A stretch of 64,000 bases of DNA, taken from Melastoma dodecandrum. Taxonomy: Eukaryota; Streptophyta; Magnoliopsida; Myrtales; Melastomataceae. The stretch is from contig JARUPY010000356.1 of assembly GCA_029817715.1 (NCBI GenBank), positions 1,025,001-1,089,000 on the forward strand. The letters are read 5' to 3'. Made by a program: the position numbers and the translations under genes. Positions 57,601 to 64,000 of the stretch are shown in pieces. The notes beneath the pieces were generated by a model. That model searched no databases. It was given only the letters and a program-made list of their open reading frames with translations, and was not told the origin of the DNA. Within the stretch, counting starts at the first letter, position 1. Every line of letters begins with the position of its first letter.

Positions 57601-59060
57601 CGCAAGATCCGCTGGGCCTCCATCGCCGCTATCAAGGGAATCCCGTCACACTGGTACTCCTGTCCGGAGTATGCACAGACTGGCTGTCCTGGAACTTTGA
57701 ATAAAATCTCTCTTCTGACGCAATCCACCATGGCGTGGCACGTCATCAGCCAGTCCATCCCCAGTATGACGTCAAAGCCCCTGATCTGAAAGACAACCAA
57801 ATCAATCCATGACTGGAAAAAGTTTACCGTTATCTCGCAATTCCTGCATACTGATTGCATCGGCATGCTCTCCCCATTAGGCATCCATACCCTCAGGGGA
57901 CTGCCTCCCACATCAATCCTGAACCCCCTTTCATCCACGAAACTTTGAGAAATAAACGAATGGGTAGCTCCTGTATCGAATAGAGCAATGGCATCCCATC
58001 CATTTACAAGGATCATACCTGACATGGCATTGTTGGCAGGGCCTGCCTGTCCTCGGCCCATCACATTCACTTGTCCCGATCCAGAAGGTTGATTGATGGA
58101 ACCCCTTGATCCGCTCCTGTCTGGCATGTTACGAGACCCAGAAAACGATGGACCAGCACCGCCCGATCTATTACCCGCCAGCTGCGGGCAACGAGCTTTA
58201 ATGTGGCCTTGCTGACCACACAGATAGCAGCTAAGCGTGGATGCAGGGCACGACATACCACCATGGGCTCGCCCACACCGTGAGCAAGTGGGCGAGTGAG
58301 ATGGCCGCGCTCCGCGACCATACCCGCTGGGCTTTGATATCCCACTCGTACCAGACCTCCTGTCCCCACTGAAGAATCGGCTGACGCCATGAAAGAATCC
58401 TCCAGACTTCCTCGATGGTCCAGCCTCCGATCTCCCCTTACGTGCCGCGTGCTCATCCTCTGCCTTCAACGACTTCTCGATAAGCTGTGCCCGGTGGTAC
58501 ATTTCCTCGTACGTCTGCAGCATGAACGATGATAACCTCCCCCGAATCCTGGGGTCCAGACTCTCAATGTACCGGTGCGCCTTTAGTTCCGGTGTGGCTA
58601 CCAGGTGGGGGGCAAACTTTGAGAGATCCGTGAATCGACGCTCGTGCTCGTCCACCGACATATCTCCCTGCTCCAATAACTCGAACTCTCGGATCTTGGC
58701 CCTTCTTAAAGTGGCTGGGAAATATTTGTCCAGAAAGGCTTGGCAAAACTGCACCCAAGCCGTCCCCTGGTAGTGTGTTCTGGCGGCAGCTCGAGAAGAC
58801 TTCCACCATAGAAATGCGTTATCCCTCAGATGGTGTTCCACCAGTGCCGCCTTCTCCAAATCAGTGTAGTCTAGGTATTCGAAGATCCGTTCCCAGTTCC
58901 ACAGGAAGGACTGGGCCTTCTTCGGCCCTTCAGTACCGTCGTAAGTAGGGGCATTCTGATGCCTTATCTCGGACAGCATCTCTATCCGGCGGTGTCTGGA
59001 CACCGTCGTCCCTATTTCAGGCATGTTTCTTCCAGCGTTGCTCCCCGCGTCGTCTGCCAT
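54639..59060 (-). CDS. Gag-pol polyprotein of the intact chromovirus (1,473 aa)
   Basis: One frame without stops. Order: gag capsid domain (about 30-200), CCHC zinc knuckle [14 protein letters not shown] (278-291), aspartic protease with Asp362-Thr-Gly-Ala, and reverse transcriptase with the catalytic FIDD at about 697-700. RNase H follows (Asp846 in YCDAS), then the integrase with its HHCC finger (about 1,060-1,100) and catalytic Asp, Asp and Glu near 1,127, 1,188 and 1,225. A GPY-type module and a C-terminal chromodomain-like segment (about 1,420-1,470, with W..E..TWE) complete it. Chromodomains of this class are thought to guide integration to heterochromatin. Gag and pol share one frame, as usual in chromoviruses. 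All catalytic residues I can check are present, so it may be autonomous. Start: the ATG at 59,060 is matched in the decayed relative at 14,394. Confidence 0.95.
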   Translation of the reverse strand: MADDAGSNAGRNMPEIGTTVSRHRRIEMLSEIRHQNAPTYDGTEGPKKAQSFLWNWERIFEYLDYTDLEKAALVEHHLRDNAFLWWKSSRAAARTHYQGTAWVQFCQAFLDKYFPATLRRAKIREFELLEQGDMSVDEHERRFTDLSKFAPHLVATPELKAHRYIESLDPRIRGRLSSFMLQTYEEMYHRAQLIEKSLKAEDEHAARKGRSEAGPSRKSGGFFHGVSRFFSGDRRSGTSGISKPSGYGRGARPSHSPTCSRCGRAHGGMSCPASTLSCYLCGQQGHIKARCPQLAGNRSGGAGPSFSGSRNMPDRSGSRGSINQPSGSGQVNVMGRGQAGPANNAMSGMILVNGWDAIALFDTGATHSFISQSFVDERGFRIDVGGSPLRVWMPNGESMPMQSVCRNCEITVNFFQSWIDLVVFQIRGFDVILGMDWLMTCHAMVDCVRREILFKVPGQPVCAYSGQEYQCDGIPLIAAMEAQRILREGGEAFLAVVLNLKEELPSLQDISVVRDYEDVFPEELPGLPPSREVDFVIDVVPGTEPISRAPYRMGFAELRELKVQLQELLDKGFIRPSVSPWGAPVLFVKKKDGTMRMCIDYRLLNKATIKNRYPLPRIEDLFDQLQGSVVYSKIDLRSGYHQIRVRDSDVMKTAFRTRYGHYEFLVMSFGLTNAPAAFMELMNRIFRPYLDQFVVVFIDDILVYSKSMEEHADHLRLVLEVLRQNQLYAKLSKCEFWMTSVSFLGHVVSAEGIAVDPAKVEAVLNWPRPTTVTEMRSFLGLAGYYRRFIEGFSRIARSLTQLLKKGIAFEWTHECEESFVELKKRLTSAPVLVLPSGSGGFAVYCDASYHGLGAVLMQHGRVVAYASRQLKVHEQNYPTHDLELAAVVFVLKLWRHYLYGETFEIFTDHKSLKYLFSQDELNMRQRRWMELLKDYDCTISYHPGRANVVADALSRKTASLASIEVEEWRLREQVNEIGVRMGFCGNEAMLATMIIGSELVDKIRQAQNRDPYLVEARAGIPRQVNDEFIISDDGLVRFQGRICVPTQDDLRTQILEEAHQSAYSIHPGVTKMYHNLKKQYWWPGMKRDVAQYVSRCLTCQRVKIEHRRPGGELQPLPIPKWKWDEIAMDFVTNLPRGAHGFDSVWVIVDRLTKSGHFIPIRLTYSVEKLAKLYVKEVIRLHGVPSVIVSDRDARFTSRFWSTIQQAMGTRLRMSTAFHPQTDGQTERVIQILEDMLRACALEMEGSWVGQLPLVEFSYNNSYQQSIQMAPFEALYGRPCRTPLCWNEGRECVELGPDMVRETTEAIRLIQDRLRAAQSRQKSYADRQRRPLEFEVGDYVLLKVSPTKMNLRFGLRGKLSPRYIGPYEILERIGNAAYRLALPPRLSDIHNVFHVSMLRKYVPDPRHVLQDDMIEVAPNLQVTTEPVEIVDRMEKQLRHRVVPMVRIRWLHGNIEEFTWETESKMKEMYPYLFE

Positions 59061-59167
59061 CTAGAATTTCACAAAGAAGATTGAGTAGAGAGTTTGGAAT
59101 CAGGAGAAGTTCAACTGAAAGGTTTAGTACTCGAGATTGGTGTGTTTCAAACTGGTGAATCTACAAC

Positions 59168-59212
59168 CTTTTATACTACCAAGATTCAAAGTCCAATAAT
59201 TCGCAATTTATT
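59168..59212 (-). promoter_or_regulatory. Internal poly(A) signal and TATA box between leader ORF and gag
   Basis: Reading leftwards, AATAAA (59,212-59,207) is followed 31 bases later by TATAAAAG (59,175-59,168), and the gag ATG lies 107 bases further (59,060). The decayed family-B element keeps both signals in the same order and spacing (14,240-14,245, 14,275-14,282, ATG 14,394). Both also share GAATAGTAACCCTGC just upstream. It reads like a terminator for a first transcript and a core promoter for a second. Confidence 0.55.
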
Positions 59213-59359
59213 AAAAACTGACACTCATACATGCAGGGTTACTATTCGCCTGCAATCTGTCGATCACATGGTAACAGTACCAGAATGACCATTCACACAC
59301 TCTGACAAGATTCTCACTCACACACGACGATTACACTCAGTTCACACACAAGTCTAAGT

Positions 59360-59808
59360 TCAATCCTGGGGACCACGTGCGTAGTCAGCTACTGCAGCCT
59401 CAAGCTCCCTACGGGCAGCCTCAAAGAGTCCTAGATGGAAGTCCTCTACACGTCGGTCCAGTCCGGGGATACTATTCACAAGGTCCCGAAATTGTCGGCA
59501 TTTCTCAAGACGGTAGATGGGAACGTCCTCATCCTCAATCGCTGCAAGGTCTGCTATCAGACGCCTCAACTGTGAGAGAGTAAGCTCTGGTAGGGGTGAA
59601 CCATGGTATACGCCGGTCAAGAATCCTGTCAGAAGATGCAAGCACTCCGGTACAGTGACAAACGGCGGCTGGAACTCATTGTCTGTGGCCCAGTTCGGAG
59701 CGTCTCCGGCTTCTGGAATCTCTGGAGTTTCACCCTCTAGATCACCACTGGGGCTTTGGATAGCTCATGCATGCGTCCTGGGTGTCGACCTTCGCCGCGA
59801 TTTTCCAT
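59360..59808 (-). CDS. Extra pre-gag ORF of the chromovirus (about 150 aa with one frameshift)
   Basis: From the ATG at 59,808 the frame gives MENRGEGRHPGRMHEL. A shift near 59,754 then moves the homologous frame, which continues to the stop at 59,360. Its second part includes CLHLLTGFLTG, LRRLIADLAAIEDED, EKCRQFRDLVNSIPGLD and an Ala/Glu-rich helical end. No standard retrotransposon domain is evident; the protein looks small, acidic and helical. The decayed element at 13,621-14,080 encodes a recognisable relative with mostly third-position and conservative changes, which argues for past protein selection. The shift in this young copy means the product may be truncated here or supplied by other copies. 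Confidence 0.55.
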
Positions 59809-60138
59809 ACTAACTGGATTCACTAGGGGTATTACTTGTGATTTTTCTGGCTAGGATGTGATTTTTCACTGACTGCTCCTCAGTCGTATTTATAGTAAGT
59901 TTTCGTTTGTCATCTAGCCATCCGTGTGGTCTTTTCAACTCACGGGCACGCCTACTGTACCCTGTCAAGTCTATTCGCACTCAGAAAGATTCCCTGACAA
60001 AGGTGAGTGCGCCTGTGTCTATCTTTTATTTACTTTGCCAGACACTGTCAAGTCTTATCATTCACGGGCGAGTTTACTATTCTTTTTCACTTAAACCTAA
60101 AGCGCATACTAATCCACCTTATTACTCCAACTAACTGC

Positions 60139-60150
60139 GCTCTGATACCA
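60139..60150 (-). other. Primer-binding site of the intact chromovirus
   Basis: TGGTATCAGAGC on the minus strand, two bases inside the 5' LTR, complementary to initiator tRNA-Met. Confidence 0.92.
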
Positions 60151-60152
60151 AC

Positions 60153-62224
60153 TGTAACGGCTTACAAATTTTTTTTTTTTTTTCCAAATTAATCAGAGTA
60201 GTTCCCCGTCATTTGACGGTCAAACTGCGGAAGCGATGAAACTATACCTCCACCATGGCGCCTGTACTGTTTTACCTCGTGAGTCCGAGCCACGTGTACT
60301 CTGTACCATCTTATTCCTGCGTCACACTAAAAAAATAGTCCCCTATTGGGGTCAGCGATAAATCGCCGAGTACGCCTCACCCTATACACATACGAAACAT
60401 GAGACTACTATACACACCCTAATTATGTATTTCCGAAAATCCCTTTTATGCAACACACATCTTAACAGCAGAAGTCCCAAATCCAACCATGATAGTTATA
60501 GACAATTATAATGTCATGTGACCCCTAACATCATCCTAGCGTGCATCCATTTGGAAACAGTTTATTGCCACTATGCATCCAAGCCACAGGAATTAGAGCA
60601 ATGCGGATAAATAATATCATTCAAAAGGAACACATAAACTTAAATTCATCACGCGTAAAAGCAGTACGCATAACAAAAATTACTAACAATCATAAAATAA
60701 TAAACACGACTTCCCTGATTCCTTCCTCACCATAACAACACTTCCACCGGATGCCAGGACCAGTACAGTGCGTCCCCATCCACTCCTCCGGGAGCGCCCG
60801 GGAAACGGCCAGCAGGCACGACCGCGAGTGGTCGTCGCCTCCCCGTTCTCCTCCGACATCACAGCCGGGAAACATGTCTCATCAACAATCCAGTAATCGC
60901 CCAACAATTTTAGAGTCCCAACAACAGATAATTGAAGCCATAATCTCGGAAGGACAATCTGCCGACGCACCATTAGTCATTTATCTCACAACAACCGCGA
61001 GGTAACGAAGCAACCCCCCTGTAAGACCCCAGGATTTTCTCTTGTTTGTTTACTCGGGGTACAGAGGGAATTCTTCGGTAAGACCCCAAGGTATTATTCA
61101 TTCACATCCTAACACGCGCCCACACACAGCCTCAAGGAATCCATGGCCAATCCGTCCAATTACCACCCACAACAAATTTCTATATTTCAGAAGTCAATCG
61201 GTCAAGAGTCCCTGGAATTCACAAACCAACAGACCACATCAACAACCCAATCGACCGAGAAACCAGGGACACATGCACACCCCGACCAAGCAAGGCAATC
61301 CCTCCCGTGGAGGTTCTGCTGCCACACTTCATTGGCGGAGACTCCATCTCCCTTGGAACGCCCGTAGCATAACCGTTCACGATGCTCCAGAGGATCACGC
61401 ACCCACAGAAGTCTCACGGTTCAGACGGCATTCAGACCACAAGACGCGCAACCAGACGGGACCCACAGACCCGGGGCTAAACGAACCGCGACCAACCCAA
61501 CCTACCCGCCTCCCATCGTCCTACCCACGCGATCCACAAAACGGACAAGCAAGCAAGAAGAAGACAGACGAAGGGAGGAGGGGAAACGTACCGTTTTCGG
61601 ATCCCACGTAATCGCGTTCGTACCACGCTGGCCTCACCAAGGCCGATCCACTCCCTCCTGGCCTCGCCCAAGCACGAGCTTCGGATTCGCAAGACTCCAA
61701 TCTAGAGGCAACCCCACCCCACCCGTAGAAGATCGAGCTCGTTAAGGCAGGGTGAAGCCGTAACAAGGTGTAGATGTGGGTGGGGCACTCCCACTGTGGC
61801 TTCGGGGAGCTTCTCATATAAGCCTCCATTTTCCATTTTTCTTAAAATTCCTTCAGCCCAGCGTGTGGTAGAGAGGAGGATAAGAAATGTTATCCCCCCT
61901 ACCTTAATCTATGCCCATCTGACCCCCTTGAAATGTTCATTAAATTTTTATTATAATATTTCGCTGGCTCGTATCTCATCCGATGGGGTCTGGATAGTCA
62001 TCACATGCTTCCTTTAGATTTCTTATCCCATACCTCATCCACCCACAGATGGTGTAGCATATTGCCTTATCTCGAATCCGTTGTTCTATATATATCCTTA
62101 AGTTTTTGCCTTTGTTCACGTAACTAATCATTAATTAAACTTTGTTCGGTCAAACGTTCTAGGTTCTAGTCAACATTCCAATCCAAATAATATATTACCA
62201 TATCCGAAATTCCGGGTCGTTACA
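60153..62224 (-). repeat. 5' LTR of the intact chromovirus
   Basis: 2,072 bp, TGTAACGG to GTTACA on the plus strand. A TATATATA stretch at about 62,087-62,096 (reading leftwards) could be the U3 TATA box. Differences from the other LTR cluster in the last 160 bases. Confidence 0.95.
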
Positions 62225-62229
62225 CTATG
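62225..62229. other. Target-site duplication (CTATG), right copy
   Basis: Matches 52,508-52,512. Removing the element and one copy restores a continuous reading frame across the resistance-gene linker. Confidence 0.9.
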
Positions 62230-62598
62230 TCTTCGATCTCATTGGCCATACGATGACCAGAGATCAGGGTCGTGGGCGGAAAGGAGAGCAGCATGCGATC
62301 TGGCGGTGAGGGAGTTTCGATGAGGCCTGCACCTTGGAAGAATCCCGCTTTGCATCAAGAGAGAACATGTTGAGCAGGTCTTCCATGTCGTAGGCAACAT
62401 CCCTAAGGTCGCGAGTCACAGGACTGTAGCACGGTCATCATCGTACATCTGCTTTTCCTCTGCAGAATCCAAAACAGCTTGGATCATCGGCAGCTTCTCA
62501 CTCCACAAGTGGAGCTTGTCGGAGATGCCGTTGATATGGGCATATTCAGCGATGAGTTGAGAGCCGACCAGGTTGAGGACGGGGAAGAGGAAATCCAT
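62225..62598 (-). pseudogene. CC-NBS-LRR resistance pseudogene, coiled-coil (Rx N-type) part
   Basis: The start is most likely the ATG at 62,598 (MDFLFPVLNLV). The helical Rx-type N-domain follows: LWSEKLPMIQAVLDSAEEKQ, then after a frameshift near 62,417 the DLRDVAYDMEDLLN helix typical of CNLs. Another shift lies near 62,260, before the MANEIEDI helix. The retrotransposon begins right after that helix, and the next residues (RRLDQVVARIP) are on the far side at 52,507. In CNLs this domain mediates oligomerisation and helper contacts. The part is too short and broken to act. Confidence 0.85.
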
Positions 62599-62622
62599 CC
62601 TTCTCTTCGGAAGTTTTTGCAA

Positions 62623-63419
62623 TCGTGTGTTTTTCTTTTTGTCTCTTTAGGTGTTTTGTATTGTTTAGGTTGAAGGAATAATATCTTTTCCAAGAAAAAG
62701 AGTTGTCGTGTCCAACATAGATCCCTTTATTTCATTCTTAGCTTTGCTTTCAAGGCTACATCCAAACTCAATGATTAAGAAAAGAATCGTACCACCAAAA
62801 AAGTCATTAAAGTTATTAATATTCAAATCCGCACGCAAGATGGGGAATTTTTGGAGCAACATGAGCAGTGAAACATGTAAAGAAATGAACAAATATCTTA
62901 AGAACATGTAATAGTCATGGAATGCCCACTTTGTGGAACATGGATTCTTCATTTTAATTCATAATGTAATAATTTTACACATTCCTCAAAATGCCCTTAA
63001 ATTCTTTTATTTTAATTTTTTATATTTTCAATCAACCCATTTATTTTAATTATTTTTTCATATTTTGTAAATTAGTATTATTAAGTTATAAATTCATGTT
63101 AGAAAGAAAATATACTTATACAGTGATATAAAAATTGCTTGTCTTTGCAGGTATAAAAATTGGTTTCATAAAAAAATTATAAATATTATACAGTGAGAAA
63201 CATGGTTGTAATGTGAGAGGATTAATGTTGTTTGTTGCATACGATGAGGCCGCACAGGATCTCACGAGAAAAGGACCAACTTCCTCACGGATAAGCAACA
63301 ACTTCATTGCATACACGACATTGTCAAACGAGTGCCGAATATACAACTCCTAAGCCACTACTACATAATCAAGAGGTGGCGGGTGGGAACCCATGCTACT
63401 AACACTCTCGTGATCATCT
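62623..63419. other. Upstream flank of the CNL pseudogene
   Basis: AT-rich sequence that would contain the resistance gene promoter; I cannot assign a TATA box with confidence. Short open frames have no domain. Confidence 0.35.
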
Positions 63420-64000
63420 ATCTAAGTGTATTTATTAATTTTACTTTTGATGTATTTTTGTAATCGGATTGTGAGTAATATTGGGTGTTTAGAAACCGTA
63501 GAGAGAATAATGTGGAGTCAATATAGATCGCTCTCTTTGATTAGTAACTTGAAATCTTAGATTAGAATATTAGTGATTTTAAATACACGACCGTTAAGTA
63601 ATGTTTGTCATTTAAGATAAAATTTATTACATCTCATAAATAATAATCGGAATGTCAGTGAGATGAAGACATTACACTTCAAAATAATCAATTTAAATGG
63701 TCTTCATTTACGACCATTATTCCATAACTGAAGTGATTAAAAACTGTTATTAAATGATTTACCTTAGTATGTGTATGCATGAACACTACCTTCGTATACA
63801 CCATCTAGAGTGTCCACACAAAATCATGTAACACAAAACCTCTTCGTTTAATTCTAATTCATTAGAATTAATAGATTTTAAGTTTCGGAATTATAATATG
63901 TTAGATTACAAAAATTATTCTGAAATATTGAAAATAATAAATTCTAGTATTGAATTTAAGTTGCTTGAATATGTGTAAGTTACGGACAAAAGTATGACGC
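63420..64000 (+). repeat. Diverged LTR related to the left-edge element, opposite orientation
   Basis: The reverse complement aligns with about 1,370-1,970 over its whole length. Shared blocks include ATATTTCAGAATAA, TTTAAAATCACTAATAT, the GAGAGCGA block and CACCCAATA, with many substitutions and small indels. The element extends beyond the right edge. Confidence 0.7.

Larger units (their letters stand above)
52513..62224 (-). mobile_element. Complete Ty3/gypsy chromovirus (Tekay/Del-like), 9,712 bp, in a CNL gene
   Basis: All structural parts are present: LTRs of 2,071 and 2,072 bp with TG/CA ends, a 5-bp target duplication CTATG, a tRNA-Met primer site (60,139-60,150), a polypurine tract (54,586-54,601) and one uninterrupted gag-pol frame. 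The LTRs differ by about eleven substitutions and three single-base indels by eye (about 99.5 percent identity), so the insertion is recent. The chromodomain-like C-terminus and domain order indicate a chromovirus, most like the Tekay/Del group. An extra leader ORF and an internal promoter-like cassette lie before gag. It sits in the linker between the coiled-coil and NB-ARC parts of the resistance gene, in the same orientation as that gene. Confidence 0.95.

Overview
This is eukaryotic, plant nuclear DNA and almost certainly from a eudicot. It holds a TIR-type NBS-LRR remnant (that class is absent from grasses), a CC-NBS-LRR remnant, Ty1/copia and Ty3/gypsy retrotransposons primed by initiator tRNA-Met, an endogenous caulimovirid, and plant gene fragments (beta-galactosidase 17-like, lipoxygenase, HSP70, MATE, BEL1-like). 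I cannot name the species. There is no bacterial-style operon and no CRISPR array. The window is a repeat-rich gene graveyard in which nested insertion, duplication and deletion explain most of the layout.

Left part (1-14.5 kb): an LTR retrotransposon runs off the left edge, and its LTR abuts a fragment of an MBD4-like DNA glycosylase gene. An 82-bp inverted repeat encloses short TACGAAA-type repeats. The first copy of a segmental duplication (about 4.2-8.1 kb) carries a decayed chromovirus LTR and exons 3-4 of a beta-galactosidase gene. Its tail is tandemly duplicated and is followed by a TRIM element, which is split by a 5'-truncated copia element. A decayed chromovirus then supplies an LTR, a primer site, a leader ORF and the start of gag.

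Middle (14.5-35 kb): a small orphan gene with its own TATA box and poly(A) signal, an uninterrupted MBD4-like glycosylase frame (17.7-18.9 kb), the second and more complete copy of the beta-galactosidase duplication (21.6-26.6 kb) with a strong hairpin in its first intron, and a TNL pseudogene. The TNL is interrupted by an island of fragments from at least four or five unrelated genes (30.6-34.2 kb).

Right part (35.6-64 kb): a SIRE-like copia element with a long LTR and a broken gag-pol, a rearranged endogenous pararetrovirus (about 41-47.2 kb), and a CNL resistance pseudogene on the minus strand. The CNL is split by a complete, young chromovirus of 9,712 bp (52,513-62,224). This element has 2.07-kb LTRs, a CTATG target duplication, a primer site, a polypurine tract and one 1,473-codon gag-pol frame. 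A diverged LTR of the family at the left edge, in the opposite orientation, closes the window.

The most interesting signal is in the leader of the young chromovirus. Between primer site and gag it has an extra ORF, then a poly(A) signal and then a TATA box about 110 nt before the gag start. The decayed relative at 13.3-14.4 kb keeps the same order, spacing and protein similarity. This suggests a lineage with two transcription units, the second started by an internal promoter; that is inference from sequence only.
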